64,000 nucleotides of DNA from Alteromonadaceae bacterium (GCA_014872785.1 WKFJ01000033.1:1-64000), one strand, 5' to 3'. Numbered from the stretch's first letter, positions 17,701 through 29,200 are shown. The notes: generated by a model not told the origin, from the sequence alone. Numbers and translations are program-made.

Positions 17701-20700
17701 CTATGACGACCATGACCATGATGGACATGACGGGCATAGACATCACCGAGGTCGGGGTCACCATTACCATGGCAGAGGCTATGGCTATGGTCACGGTCAT
17801 CACTATTTTTGCCGTTATTTCTTCTTCTGTGACGATGAAGGTGATGATGACGACGATGATGAAGACGAACACGACGACTTAGAACGATTAACAGATTTCT
17901 TTATCGGAAAGATTGACGATGTGCGCTTTTATTCGGGAAGTCAGCCGAATCAAGCAATGGTTACTTCGCTTTATTCGGAAGCTGAAGGCGATTGTGAAAG
18001 TTGTGTGGAAGAGGTGCCCGAATTAGTTGCGCATTACACGTCTGATGTCTGTGCTATCAATGGCGATGGTGGTAGCTATATCGATATTATCAATGGGCTC
18101 AACGGCCAATACGTCGATGGCGTTAGTTTGACCAATGGTAAATTTTGTAAAGCCGCTAGCTTCTCGGGCATCGACGAGCACATTAACATTCCTCACTCGG
18201 CCGAGTTCGAGATAGCCAAAGGTGCGGTGGCATTTTGGGTGAATGTTACTGACCTTAGTTACGAAAATGATGGCGGTAGTACTATTCATGATGGACAGGC
18301 TCTGTTTTCAAAGGATTCTAGAGGGCTTGACGACGGCTCCGACCATCTCACTATTTGGGTTAAACCTGACGGAAATATTAGAGTTCGCCATCAAGTAGGT
18401 GGAGAGCATGAGATTGAAAGCACGGATCAACCCATTGGGGCAGGTACCTGGCATCACATCGCATACACCTTTGGTATGGAAGGTAAGAGGTTGTATATTG
18501 ACGGTGTTTTGAAAGCGAGTGAAGTGACCGAAATTGGTGGGCTTACGTACAATCCCGAGCCTATTATTTTAGGTGCAAATGCGTCGGTAACCGATGATGA
18601 AGAGTCTGCCCCAGAAGATTTACGCAATTGGTTTAAAGGTAGTTTAGATGATGTTCGCATATACGGAAACGAACAACCGGATGCGGCATTTATTTCTGCG
18701 CTTTATCAAGAAGTTGTTAGTTGTCAGGGCTGTGATGATGATTTGGCCGAATACAAGTTTGAAGGTACGCCAAACACTGCGTTAAATGATGAAACGGGTG
18801 TGTACAATGGTGCCGAGATTAACATTAACGGCAGTAACGGAATCAGCTTCTTGCACGGAACTGGCGGCAGCACATTAGGCTCTTGCCAAGTATTGTCTGT
18901 GCCTAAAAATGATAGCGGCACTATTAAAGAAGCCGTTGATACCACCATTAACCCAGCAACTGACATCGGTCCATCAGGCACAATATCTTTCTGGTATCAG
19001 GCAAACGAACTATGGGGTAACGGGAGAGCCAGACAATTATTTGATGCGTCTAATCACGCTATTTATTTCTACGGCCTTATTCTAGATAACGGAACAGTTC
19101 GCTTTGGCATGGAAGACCCAACAGATGGCGACGCTCGAGTCACAACCAGCTCACCTATTTATGTCCAGCCAGGTACTTGGACTCATCTCGCCTTTACTTG
19201 GGATTTGTCACAACCTTATCTGAAGATTTTTGTTAATGGTGTAGAGCAGGATCTAACCATTAATAATATGTATATCCGCCAGGTAGCCTTGGGAACAATG
19301 AATAGCCTTTACATTGGAGATAATAATCACTCTACTTATTATCCAGGTGCTACCGGTAATTCAGCTGACGGCCAATTTGACGACTTCCGTGTTTATACAA
19401 GTCCAAAATCATCGGCAGAAATTCAAGCCGACATGGCTGATAAAGAGCCTTGTAGCATTACGGTTGATCATTACGAAATTGAGTTTACCGATCCCGGTTC
19501 GGTGTGCAGTGCCAATTCTATTACCATTAAGGCGTGTGCTAACGCAGATTGTTCTCAACTTTATACAAATAACCCCTCCGTAAGCCCCATTTACACAGAT
19601 TCGGATGGTGTTACATTTTATTGGCCAAGCATCACTCTTACGGGAGGAATCGTCGATGATTATCCCATCACTTTAAATGAAGCTCAGACTATTGCTGTCG
19701 GACTTTCCGGTAGCAATCCTTCTGCATCATATGAATGTAATCCGAATGATTGCCAGTTAACGGTACAGGACTATTCTATTCAGATTCAAAATTCTGTTCC
19801 TAATACTGACATCCCAACCCAAATCGCGGAAAGTACGTTTACGGGTGATATCAGCGTAGTGCCCTCTGGCAGCTGCGTGACAGACGTTGTACCGCAGTTT
19901 TCTGTGGCACTTGAATGTGTTGAACCTGCTCAATGTTCAGGCACGCCTCTAAGTGTAAATGGCGTATCGGTTGCCACAAGTGATGACGGCAGTGTCTTTA
20001 CTACTATTCCCGGTTTTGACCTCGCTAGCGGGATAAGCTTGGACAATATGAGCTATGCAGATGTTGGTAAGGTGAAATTGCATGTCAAGGTACAGGTTGG
20101 GGATACAGTAGCGACAGACACTAGTGAATTTGTCGTTAAACCTTACGCCTTACAGTTGAGTGATTCTATTCCGACTACTCATACTGCCGGAGAAGACTTT
20201 CAACTCACCGTAACGGCACTTGGCTCTTCTGGTAGCGTTTTGCCAAGTTACCAAGCGAGCGAACTAGCATTTGCATTGGGATTAGTGACACCAGAACCCA
20301 CTGATGTTAGTAATCGTAACGCTGCGCTGACGGATGGAGATTCAGGTACAGTTGGTGTCAATACAAGTGACAGTAACGATATTACAAGTTTTGATACTGT
20401 TACTAACAATCCATCCTTTAGTAACGGCACAATAACCATACCGGTGCAAATTAATGAGGTAGGTGAGTTTGCAGTTGATATACAAGACCAAAATTATTTG
20501 GGCACTGGTGAGATACCCAGTATCTCGTCAGTTAACGGCTTGTCAATCGCGCAGATGGCAATAGGACGATTCGTTCCTGCCTATTTTGGTGCGCAAATGA
20601 GTTATGATTTTGGTGCATATTGTGGTGGGTTTACCTATCGCGGAGATAGTATCGACACAGGTCTGACGGGGAACGTCTTAACTCTTACGGCGATGAATGC

Positions 20701-21556
20701 AGATGGTGATGAAACGCGTTATTACGACAGTATTAATGCCAGTAATTCTGCTTTTAAATTTAGTAGCTCTGAAATATTTACGGGACGCACTTACGTCAAT
20801 TTAAATAATACCAGTGAGAGTGCGATTGCTGGCACTGATTTTACAGCTGACGCCACGCTGGCTGGTGCAGGCGATTTTGATGGCTCCTTTACATACACAT
20901 TCAATAATGATGCGTTTGTGTTTAACAAAGGCGTAACGCCAGTGGTGCCGGTAAATAGCGGTGAAACCTCAGACGATTACAATATCCAGTTTTCCATCCC
21001 AGCTAACTTGTTAACTGATAGTGACGGTGTTGGCTATAAGGCAGATATTAGCGACAATGGTTTCTCCGGTTATACTGAAGAACAAGTCATCACTGATATT
21101 GAAATACGAGATGGGCGTTTAACCATACAAAATGGTGTAGGGGCTGAAGCCGAAATCAAGGTTTATCTTGTGGCGCAATTCTTCGGTACAGATGAAACTT
21201 GGGATAATAATTCGCAAGATTCTTGTACGGCATATGATTACAATAATCTATCGGTTGTAACTGGTTCAGTATCACCTGCGAATATCTCAGTTGAAGTACT
21301 GCAACAGGGCTCTGGAATTCTCAACAGCGGTCGCTCCTCAGCGTCTGAGACGGATTCACTCAAAGTTCTTGCCGGGATTACTGATGAGTCACCTCAAGTT
21401 AAGTTCAACTTGGAGTACGATATTCCATCAAATTTACATTTCCTTAAGTTTAACTGGCGCGACGATTCAGCACTTGATAACCCAATGGCAGAAGTGTCAC
21501 TTGGACAATACTCGGGCAACGATAGAATTATCCATTGGCGAGAAGTTCTCCGTTAG
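14783..21556 (+). CDS. mshQ: Giant MSHA-associated protein MshQ with five LamG-like repeats
   Basis: 2257 residues from the ATG at 14783 (overlapping mshP). A signal peptide ends near QALAQ. Residues about 100-270 resemble a polymer-like beta-helix (repeated LKYK/LLLES strands). Five concanavalin/LamG-like units begin near residues 290, 528, 773, 1080 and 1321; the first four share phrases such as HLTIW, VRHQ, W(H/Y)H, IDGV and LGANA, with a Cys-x-x-Cys pair at each boundary (CEEC, CEDC, CESC, CQGC). Repeat three is split by an Asp/His/Gly-rich insert (about 960-1033). The rest matches the MshQ C-terminal domain (DUF6701). It is probably exported and displayed as an adhesin or tip protein; function is inferred. 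Confidence 0.9.
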   Translation: MIKRVVSVLCAVFVFSSFQALAQSVNQCTNIFPDAVSSHSSSGTISFEWESRIEDSVDNVLDVPNINDQNTSTGNKRSCKNVACSSSGNSISPYSLPTFQTSSSNTDYSLTSTSSLAAGEYKDITLKNKKTLQLSTANGVYKIKKLLLESETKVEIKEGVFWIETLNLKYKSQIKYKGSSGGTAIILTNSLLMESESKLNKEGGDDAANLLLIDYGDLNLKYKAKLEGFIYVDGRALLESSSEIDGALTAENIEMKSGAKIKHRTIQDDIDDENFCEGTGTPEPTPLPDPIAHWNFDVCDINGGGDVVDVIAGNNGTGVSGADIEKDSKFCQGAEFQGTGAHINIPHSDDYELSSGAISFWFNTADTGHENNSSHGGQGLFSKDSSGPDNGGHLTIWIRDNADLRIRVRHQNPSDKDLYSDTYINTNQWYHLVYTWGNNGMKLFIDGVEEDSRSDVYGIENNLEPIILGANAWVTGDGVSDPSKLKDFFKGQIDDVKMFDEMLTQQHVNELYAQSSYTCEECVETPPQLVGHWKANVCSLPGTSGDFVDVINGNNGQSMDGTSIDDNGKFCQAAAFDGEDDHINIEHANAFALNEGSLSFWFKTDDVDHQYRTSHSGQGLWSKDSANQNNGGDHLTIWLTDEAGIKVRHQQEDVDGNGQYYVYSSNDSINNDQWHHLAYTWGDDGMQLFLDGVLVDSDPYTGGLAGNPEPITLGANAWITGESTSPSSQLRDLFKGSIDDFRLYDGQLSTDEVVAIRDAVNEDTCEDCYIPPTLVSHWPIDICSLDGDENEIIDIVSGYGASAIDGADVTSDGKFCQSAEFTGEGGHIDIEHQDAFAAQQGAISFWFNTTDMDFSGESDYGAQTLISKDAQGNGDGGHLTIWLTDSGTVEVRHQSDDDQEFIESNISVSENAWHHMLYSWGDDGMQLFLNGQLVASDPGFKAGLEANEELMVIGANTYLSDDEDYDDDHDDDDYDDHDHDGHDGHRHHRGRGHHYHGRGYGYGHGHHYFCRYFFFCDDEGDDDDDDEDEHDDLERLTDFFIGKIDDVRFYSGSQPNQAMVTSLYSEAEGDCESCVEEVPELVAHYTSDVCAINGDGGSYIDIINGLNGQYVDGVSLTNGKFCKAASFSGIDEHINIPHSAEFEIAKGAVAFWVNVTDLSYENDGGSTIHDGQALFSKDSRGLDDGSDHLTIWVKPDGNIRVRHQVGGEHEIESTDQPIGAGTWHHIAYTFGMEGKRLYIDGVLKASEVTEIGGLTYNPEPIILGANASVTDDEESAPEDLRNWFKGSLDDVRIYGNEQPDAAFISALYQEVVSCQGCDDDLAEYKFEGTPNTALNDETGVYNGAEININGSNGISFLHGTGGSTLGSCQVLSVPKNDSGTIKEAVDTTINPATDIGPSGTISFWYQANELWGNGRARQLFDASNHAIYFYGLILDNGTVRFGMEDPTDGDARVTTSSPIYVQPGTWTHLAFTWDLSQPYLKIFVNGVEQDLTINNMYIRQVALGTMNSLYIGDNNHSTYYPGATGNSADGQFDDFRVYTSPKSSAEIQADMADKEPCSITVDHYEIEFTDPGSVCSANSITIKACANADCSQLYTNNPSVSPIYTDSDGVTFYWPSITLTGGIVDDYPITLNEAQTIAVGLSGSNPSASYECNPNDCQLTVQDYSIQIQNSVPNTDIPTQIAESTFTGDISVVPSGSCVTDVVPQFSVALECVEPAQCSGTPLSVNGVSVATSDDGSVFTTIPGFDLASGISLDNMSYADVGKVKLHVKVQVGDTVATDTSEFVVKPYALQLSDSIPTTHTAGEDFQLTVTALGSSGSVLPSYQASELAFALGLVTPEPTDVSNRNAALTDGDSGTVGVNTSDSNDITSFDTVTNNPSFSNGTITIPVQINEVGEFAVDIQDQNYLGTGEIPSISSVNGLSIAQMAIGRFVPAYFGAQMSYDFGAYCGGFTYRGDSIDTGLTGNVLTLTAMNADGDETRYYDSINASNSAFKFSSSEIFTGRTYVNLNNTSESAIAGTDFTADATLAGAGDFDGSFTYTFNNDAFVFNKGVTPVVPVNSGETSDDYNIQFSIPANLLTDSDGVGYKADISDNGFSGYTEEQVITDIEIRDGRLTIQNGVGAEAEIKVYLVAQFFGTDETWDNNSQDSCTAYDYNNLSVVTGSVSPANISVEVLQQGSGILNSGRSSASETDSLKVLAGITDESPQVKFNLEYDIPSNLHFLKFNWRDDSALDNPMAEVSLGQYSGNDRIIHWREVLR
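15650..19434 (+). repeat. Tandem LamG-like coding repeats in mshQ
   Basis: Five units of about 0.7-0.9 kb start at about 15650, 16364, 17099, 18020 and 18743. Units one to four are clearly homologous at protein level; unit five is diverged (GTISFWYQANELWG, TWTHLAFTWD). DNA-level identity was judged by eye as modest, so the duplication is old or has been diversified. Confidence 0.75.
17662..17883 (+). repeat. Asp/His/Gly-rich low-complexity insert in mshQ
   Basis: About 74 codons, mostly GAT/GAC, CAT/CAC and GGT/GGC, encode an acidic arm, a His/Gly/Arg/Tyr core (for example HRHHRGRGHHYHGRGYG) with the sequence CRYFFFC, and a second acidic arm. It interrupts the third LamG-like unit just before its final strands (DFFIGKIDDVRFY). 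Such composition suggests divalent metal binding; repeat expansion is the likely origin. Confidence 0.75.
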
Positions 21557-21586
21557 AAAAATTCAATTTCCGAGACGCATATCGTG

Positions 21587-21632
21587 AAGCAGGTGGGTAT
21601 TTAGTATAAATAACCACCTTATTGCTTTTTTT
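21587..21632 (+). terminator. Intrinsic terminator after mshQ
   Basis: A hairpin built on AGGTGG and CCACCT, extended by TATTTA/AAATA pairing in the loop region, is followed by GC then a run of T residues (21624-21632). It lies 30 bp after the mshQ stop and ends the MSHA cluster before mreB. Confidence 0.7.
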
Positions 21633-21714
21633 CCTCCACGTTTTGAGCTTAATTCTTGCTGTATAACTAGGGCGTTGGTAAAGTTACCGGAATAATCCCA
21701 GTATTCCGTATTAA

Positions 21715-22785
<1,071 letters not shown>

Positions 22786-22820
22786 TTAGTACGAGACGGT
22801 CTCAATAGCGAGAAGCCATT

Positions 22821-23657
22821 ATGGAAAACATCTTTATTCGTGGACCGTCTTTAAATAGCCGCTTGTTGTTGGGAGTGGCTTTGTCACTCTCACTCATCTT
22901 CCTTGATCATAAACTCAATACCTTTAGTTCTGCTCGTGCACTGCTAAATACGTTGGTGTCACCGCTGCAGTATGCTGCAAATCTACCTAGTGAAATGCTC
23001 AATTGGACTACGACCAGTCTGACGACTCAGCGAAATCTTTTGCAAGAGAATGCTAAGCTCACCCGAGAAAATCTATTGTTAAGAGAGCAATTGCAGACAG
23101 TTGCTTTTTTATCGCAAGAAAATGCGCACTTAAGAGCATTGCTTGGTTCAGATGAAAAAGACGAATTGCGTAAACTCGTTGCCGAAGTGATGGCCATTGA
23201 CAACAATCCATATTCACATCAAATCGTGATCAACAAAGGAACGATTGATGGCGTGTATGAAGGGCAACCTGTTTTGGATGAGCATGGGGTAGTTGGGCAA
23301 GTTTTGCATGTGGCAACAACCAACAGTCGTGTATTGCTAATCTCAGATATCACGCATGCTGTTCCAACCAGAATTCAAAAGAACAACGTCCAGTTAATTG
23401 TGTCGGGGGAAGGCAGTTTAACTGAAGTCACATTAGAACATGTGCCTCACAGTACTGAAATTGAAGTCGGTGATCTGTTGATAACGTCTGGCTTAGGGCG
23501 AGTATTTCCTGAGGGGTATCCAGTAGCCACTGTTTCTCGAGTTATTCGAGATGAATCTCGCCCTTTTGCGCAGATTACTGCTGAACCTGTGGCCAAACTA
23601 GATCGGCTAAAGTATTTGCTGTTGCTTTGGCCCAATGAATCTGACGACGAGTCTTAG
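22821..23657 (+). CDS. mreC: Rod-shape protein MreC
   Basis: 278 residues: cytoplasmic N-terminus (IFIRGPSLNSRLLLG), one membrane helix (about 15-30), a coiled coil (about 65-110) and the paired beta-barrel periplasmic domain (VINKGTIDGVYEGQPVLDE through SGLGRVFPEGYPVATV). It links MreB to the periplasmic wall synthesis enzymes. It is followed by mreD after 5 bp. Confidence 0.96.
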   Translation: MENIFIRGPSLNSRLLLGVALSLSLIFLDHKLNTFSSARALLNTLVSPLQYAANLPSEMLNWTTTSLTTQRNLLQENAKLTRENLLLREQLQTVAFLSQENAHLRALLGSDEKDELRKLVAEVMAIDNNPYSHQIVINKGTIDGVYEGQPVLDEHGVVGQVLHVATTNSRVLLISDITHAVPTRIQKNNVQLIVSGEGSLTEVTLEHVPHSTEIEVGDLLITSGLGRVFPEGYPVATVSRVIRDESRPFAQITAEPVAKLDRLKYLLLLWPNESDDES

Positions 23658-23662
23658 GTACC

Positions 23663-24142
23663 ATGTTTCAGTTGCGACATTATCTTATTGGCTTGAGTAT
23701 TCTATTGGCATTAATGCTACAGATAATGCCTATGCCCATTCTTGTCGACCCCTACAGACCCGATTGGTTGTTGTTAGTGATCGCCTATTGGTGTTTGGCA
23801 TTGCCCAATCGAGTAAGTATCGGCGTTGCCTTCTTTAATGGTTTAATTCTCGATATTTTATTGGGCACAACTCTGGGCGTGCATAGCCTAGCCATGACGG
23901 TTGTCGTCTACATTCTCGCTGTTAACTACCAACGACTGAGAAATTATTCTGTATGGCAGCAAGCCATTATCGTAGGGGTAATTGGCGCACTTTATCACTT
24001 GGTCATATTTTGGATGTTGCGTCTGCTCACCGATGTTGACTTTCAGTTTGAATTCCTGTGGCCAGTATTCACAGGTATGCTCATTTGGCCATGGATTTTC
24101 GGCTTACTCAGAAAACTTAGACGACAATTCAAAATCACCTAA
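23663..24142 (+). CDS. mreD: Rod-shape inner-membrane protein MreD
   Basis: 159 residues with five or so hydrophobic helices. The PYRPDWLLLVIAYWCLALPNRV segment, here cited only in part, and LGTTLGVHSLAMT are typical of MreD. Its stop TAA shares an A with the maf ATG (TAATG), which implies coupled translation. Confidence 0.95.
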   Translation: MFQLRHYLIGLSILLALMLQIMPMPILVDPYRPDWLLLVIAYWCLALPNRVSIGVAFFNGLILDILLGTTLGVHSLAMTVVVYILAVNYQRLRNYSVWQQAIIVGVIGALYHLVIFWMLRLLTDVDFQFEFLWPVFTGMLIWPWIFGLLRKLRRQFKIT

Positions 24143-24714
24143 TGCTTATACTCGCCTCCTCGTCACCACGACGTGCAGAACTACTACAGCAGCTTAATAT
24201 TGAGTTTATCCAACGTGCCGCCGATATAGATGAAACGGCGTTAGAGGGAGAAAACCCGGAGCAAATGGTATTGCGTCTTGCGATTGCAAAAGCAAAAGAA
24301 GTACTTGAAAAAAGTCCGCACGGACAGTTTGCGCTTGGGTCGGACACTATAGGTCTGCTAAACGGCAAAGTTTTAGTGAAACCAACAGATAAAACAGATT
24401 TTGTGCAAATGATGCGCTCAATGTCCGGTCAAGTACATCAAGTGCTTACTTCTGTCGCATTATGTACTGCAAATGAGCACAGGGCACTTTGTGTTACCTC
24501 GGATGTCGAATTTAAAGAATTAGGCGATGTCGAAATTGAATGGTACTGGGCGAGCGGTGAACCGCAAGACAAAGCTGGAGGCTATGCAATTCAAGGCCTA
24601 GGCGCACAATTTGTAAAACAAATTAAAGGTAGCTACAGCGCTATAATGGGATTACCTTTGTACGAGACAGTTGAATTAATGAAGCAAATGGGATGTTCGC
24701 CCTATGAGCGGTGA
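24142..24714 (+). CDS. maf: Maf-type nucleoside triphosphate pyrophosphatase (YhdE-like)
   Basis: 190 residues with the Maf signature LASSSPRRAELL at residues 4-15, GSDTIG with the catalytic Asp, and DKAGGYAIQGLGA. The context after mreD and the sequence fit the dTTP/UTP-specific YhdE branch, which removes pyrophosphate from modified or excess pyrimidine nucleotides. It starts at TAATG with mreD and overlaps rng by 11 bp. Confidence 0.94.
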   Translation: MLILASSSPRRAELLQQLNIEFIQRAADIDETALEGENPEQMVLRLAIAKAKEVLEKSPHGQFALGSDTIGLLNGKVLVKPTDKTDFVQMMRSMSGQVHQVLTSVALCTANEHRALCVTSDVEFKELGDVEIEWYWASGEPQDKAGGYAIQGLGAQFVKQIKGSYSAIMGLPLYETVELMKQMGCSPYER

Positions 24715-26179
24715 GTTATTAATTAATGTAACGCCATCTGAATCACGTGTGGCGTTGATTGAAAACGGACTATTACAAGAGATCCATGTTGAAAGACATA
24801 CTAAACGGGGTCTTGTTGGTAATATTTATCGCGGTAAAGTCAGCCGAGTATTACCCGGTATGCAAGCGGCGTTTGTAGATATTGGCCTAGAAAAAGCGGC
24901 CTTCCTGCACGCATCTGACATCCTCATTCATAGTGAGCTGGTCGAGGAAGTGAACGAGGCTCATATTCAAGAAAGCCAAACACCAAAAGACATTCGAGAA
25001 CTTGTCCGCGACGGCCAGGATATTGTGGTTCAAGTGGTGAAAGACCCACTAGGCACCAAAGGTGCGCGATTAACCACTGATATTACCATTCCTTCCCGTT
25101 ATCTTGTCTTTATGCCGAGTGTTACCCACATTGGTGTTTCACAACGTATTGAGGACGAGCAAGAACGAGAACGACTCAAATTGATGATGGAAAAACTTGA
25201 GGGACAAGGCGGTTTTATATTACGCACAGCAGCGGAAGGTGTTGGCGAAAAAGAATTACTGCAAGACGCGGAATTTTTACGACGTTTGTGGTCTAAAATC
25301 CAAGGACGCATGAAAAAGCGCAAATCCAATGTCTTGTATGAAGATTTACCGCTTGCACGTCGTGTGCTCAGAGATTTCGTAGGAACAGATCTTGACCTGA
25401 TACGCATTGATTCCAAATTGGCATTTCAGGAGCTACAAAGTTTTACGAAAGAGTACGCTCCTGAGTTCCACAAATTATTGGACTACTATCCTGGCGAAAG
25501 ACCTATTTTCGACCTCTATGACGTGGAAAACGAAGCACAACGCGCACTTGAGCGTCGAGTTGATTTGAAATCTGGTGGCTATTTGATCATCGATCAAACA
25601 GAAGCAATGACCACCATTGACATTAATACAGGGGCGTTTGTTGGGCATCGTAACCTAGAGGAAACGATTTTTAATACCAACATTGAGGCAACTCAAGCCA
25701 TTGCCAGACAACTGCGACTGCGCAATTTGGGCGGAATCATCATTATTGATTTTATCGATATGGTAGATGTGAATCATCAGCGACGGGTTCTGCACAATCT
25801 GGAGGTTGCGGTAAGTAAAGACAGAGCAAAGACCAAAATACATGGTTTTACAGCTTTGGGCTTAGTGGAAATGACACGCAAGCGAACCAGAGAAAGTCTG
25901 GAGCACATATTGTGTGGTGAGTGTCCTGTTTGTAAAGGCAGGGGCACTATAAAAACGGTTGAAACTATTTGTTTTGAAATCATGCGAGAAATCGTTCGCG
26001 TAAATCGAGCTTATGACGCTGATAAATTCGTAGTTTACGCCTCACCTGCAGTCGCGGAAGCATTAATGGGGGAAGAGTCTCACGTTTTGGCCGAATTAGA
26101 AGTGTTTATTACGAAACAGATAAAGGTACAAACCGAAATGCTTTATAATCAAGATAAATATGATGTAGTAATGATGTGA
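24704..26179 (+). CDS. rng: Ribonuclease G
   Basis: 491 residues, the usual RNase G length and clearly shorter than RNase E. N-terminal S1-like domain (GNIYRGKVSRVLPGMQAAFVDI), catalytic region TIDINTGAFVG, and the Zn-link CGECPVC near residue 405-411. RNase G matures the 5' end of 16S rRNA and cuts some mRNAs. Overlaps maf by 11 bp; 74 bp separate it from yhdP. Confidence 0.97.
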   Translation: MSGELLINVTPSESRVALIENGLLQEIHVERHTKRGLVGNIYRGKVSRVLPGMQAAFVDIGLEKAAFLHASDILIHSELVEEVNEAHIQESQTPKDIRELVRDGQDIVVQVVKDPLGTKGARLTTDITIPSRYLVFMPSVTHIGVSQRIEDEQERERLKLMMEKLEGQGGFILRTAAEGVGEKELLQDAEFLRRLWSKIQGRMKKRKSNVLYEDLPLARRVLRDFVGTDLDLIRIDSKLAFQELQSFTKEYAPEFHKLLDYYPGERPIFDLYDVENEAQRALERRVDLKSGGYLIIDQTEAMTTIDINTGAFVGHRNLEETIFNTNIEATQAIARQLRLRNLGGIIIIDFIDMVDVNHQRRVLHNLEVAVSKDRAKTKIHGFTALGLVEMTRKRTRESLEHILCGECPVCKGRGTIKTVETICFEIMREIVRVNRAYDADKFVVYASPAVAEALMGEESHVLAELEVFITKQIKVQTEMLYNQDKYDVVMM

Positions 26180-26253
26180 GTAGTGAATACTCACTTAACT
26201 TAGTAAAAATTGCTTAAGGCTGAGTTAATTCAAAGGTCTGTAAAATAGTCAAA

Positions 26254-29200
26254 ATGAGTAGTCGAAACGGAAAAAATTGGCAGTATTACACAGCGCTTGT
26301 GATGGGTAAGCTATGGACTGCTGTTGCCGTTTTACTGGTGACCCTAGCTGTTTCGATCAGTGTAGTGCGCTACTCATTACCCTATATGGATGAACAAAAA
26401 CATCATCTTGAACAATGGTTGCTGGCAGAATACGGGGCAGACCTTAAAATTGGCTACATTAGTGCTATCTGGAAAGGTAGCGGTCCGGCGATTGTATTAA
26501 AAGATGTAGTGCTTGCCAAAAATGCCAACTCACCTATCGCGCTGAGTGTGGATGAAACTCACATCGAGATAGATTTTTGGAATTCGCTGCGAGCCCAACA
26601 AGTACTATCTCAGCGCTTCAACCTCATTGGCATGAAGTTGGATGTTGACCTACCTCGCATTGAAAATAGTGGTGATGACTTCCCTATACTAGACGCGATG
26701 CAGACGCTGTTTCTCGAGCAGCTGCAGCGTTTCTCTGTTACCAGTAGTGAAGTATTACTTAAAACCAAGAATGAACAACAACGAATTTTAATTCAGCAAT
26801 TGGGCTGGCTAAACCAAAATGACCGCCACCAAGGCGTGGGTCAAATGCGGGTAGCTGAGCTTGCTCGAAATTCAGCGAGTTTTATTCTCGACCTAACGGG
26901 TTCTAAAGATGACTTCTTGGGAACCTTTTATGCTGAGGCTGAAGACCTAGATTTATTGCCATGGTTGAAAGAATTTATCCCAACAGAGTACGAAATTCAG
27001 CGCAGTAGAGGTAATTTCAAGGTATGGGCAGGGCTGCACAATACTAAAATAACCTTTGTGCAAGGTCACTTTTCAGAAAGCCGTTTTTCTTGGCTTGAGC
27101 CTGAATCCGGTACTAGTGTTAATGCTAATTTAATGCGCGGTGGATTTTACGCAGCGCCCAGTGACGACGGTTGGAATCTGGATTTAGACAACTTTACTGT
27201 CGTGGTGAACGACAGCGTTTTTGACAGTGACTGGCGAGGTGCACTTGATAGCTCCGGTGGATTAACCCTTAATAGTGAAACCCCAATTTCTCTTAACCCT
27301 CTACTACCTCTGCTTGGTGTTATGTTGGGAGAATCGGTACAACAACAAGTCGCAGACTTACGACCCAACGTCAATTTAGACAGGATCCAGTTATTTGCCA
27401 ACCCTGAAAACTTTGCAGCGAAAATATCTTTATCGGACTTTTCTACTGAGCCTGCCAGTCAGATCCCTGGTCTGAGCAACGTTTACGGGGATATTTATTG
27501 GTTAAACAATAACGGTAAGTTGGCACTTAATAGTCGAGACTCCACTATTGGCAGTGAGAAACTCCTGGGTTACAACATCGATTATCAGCAATTGTCTTTG
27601 AACGCTTTCGTTGACCTCACTGACAAATCAACCTTATCTATCCCACGATTCACTCTGGCAGGGGATACCCTGAATATAACCCAGTCGATGTCCGTTGACT
27701 TTAAATCTGGCCGACTAACCTACAAAGGTTATGTGGATGAGTTGGCCATTGCAGACGTGAAAGCACTGTTCCCTGCCGATTTGATGGGGAAAAATACAAG
27801 AGCGTATTTGAATCGATCGCTCAAAAGTGGCCTGGTGAAAAATGCGCGTTTGTTATTTGACGGGGTTCCTAATGAGTTTCCGTTCGAAGCACAACAAGGG
27901 GTTTTTCAAGCCGAAGTCAACCTAGAAAATACAGAGTTTAGCTTTGAACAAAATTGGCCTTCTATTGAAGGATTAGATGCAAAACTATTGTTTGAAAATG
28001 ACTCTCTTGCAATCACTGGATACACAGGCACGTTAGCCGGTATTCAGCTAAATCAAGCCTACGGAATTCTGCCCCAAATGGCTGAAGGCGCAGTGTTAGA
28101 CCTTAATGCAAAAGGAGCCGGCACAGGTACGCAGCTTACCAACCTTTTTCAAAATAGCACCTTGAGAGACAATGTTGGTGAAGCGCTAAAAGTGGTTATT
28201 ATTGAGGGCGATCTCTCTGCTGACATTAACATGTCCATACCCATGTCAGGTGAAAACATTGTTGCCAAAGGTGTTGCCAGGTTGAATGATGATTCAGTTT
28301 CTATTCCTGCTTTAGACATCAATTTGACAGAAGTCACTGGAGATTTAGCATTTGAAAATGAAAAGCTCAGCACGGAAGGTTTACAGGCTTCTCTATTGGG
28401 TCAACCTATTAGGATTGCAGCAACAGGTAATGACTCTGATGAAGGTTATCTGACCGCCATCAATATAGACGCGAACTGGGCAATAAAACCTTTGATTCAA
28501 AAAGTACATCCGACAATTGAGCACTATTTTGATGGTGCGAGTGACTGGAACGCGAACATTAACCTGCGCATCCCAAAAAGTGGGTATTTCTATAACATGC
28601 AGATTGTGTCCCAACTAGAAGGCATCAATTCTGGTTTACCTGCACCACTGAATAAAGACACACAAGAGTCTCTTAGACTTATTCTAGATAGTGAAGGAGA
28701 CAAAAAAGCTTCTACTGTGCGCATGCTATTGGGTAATCAGGTAAAATTTAATGGTATTTTACCCCACGATACAGCTCAGTTTTCTCGAGCTCACCTGTCG
28801 GTAGGTGGCGATAATTTCGTTGGTATGGGGCTAGGTTTTAGTATGTCCGCTGATCTTCAGCAAATGCATTATACCCCTTGGTATCGTTTTGTTGGCGAAC
28901 TTATCGATGGCATGCCTGCTTCCGAGAAGCCTTTCCTCACTGCCCCTCAGCGAATTTATATCGAAGCAAAAGACTTACACGTGTCAGGGCAAGTTTTCAA
29001 TGATGTAGAAGTACTCGCTAAACATCGCGAAAATGACTGGTTATTGGAGATCAACTCATTGCAAACTCGCGCTAACGCGGTGGTTCACAAAGACTGGTTG
29101 AAGGAAGGCGTGGAAGTAAACGCTGACTTTGTGAAGTTGGGCAGCTGGCAATCAACAGAACAGCAAGAACGCAAGAGCGTTAATGAACGCCTCTTGCCTC

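Noticed and set aside
17657..17882. ORFs of 71-73 codons (poly-Met/Thr and Val/Ile-rich) over the mshQ acidic insert
   Set aside because: They are out-of-frame readings of the GAT/GAC/CAT repeats; the mshQ frame is continuous through the insert.
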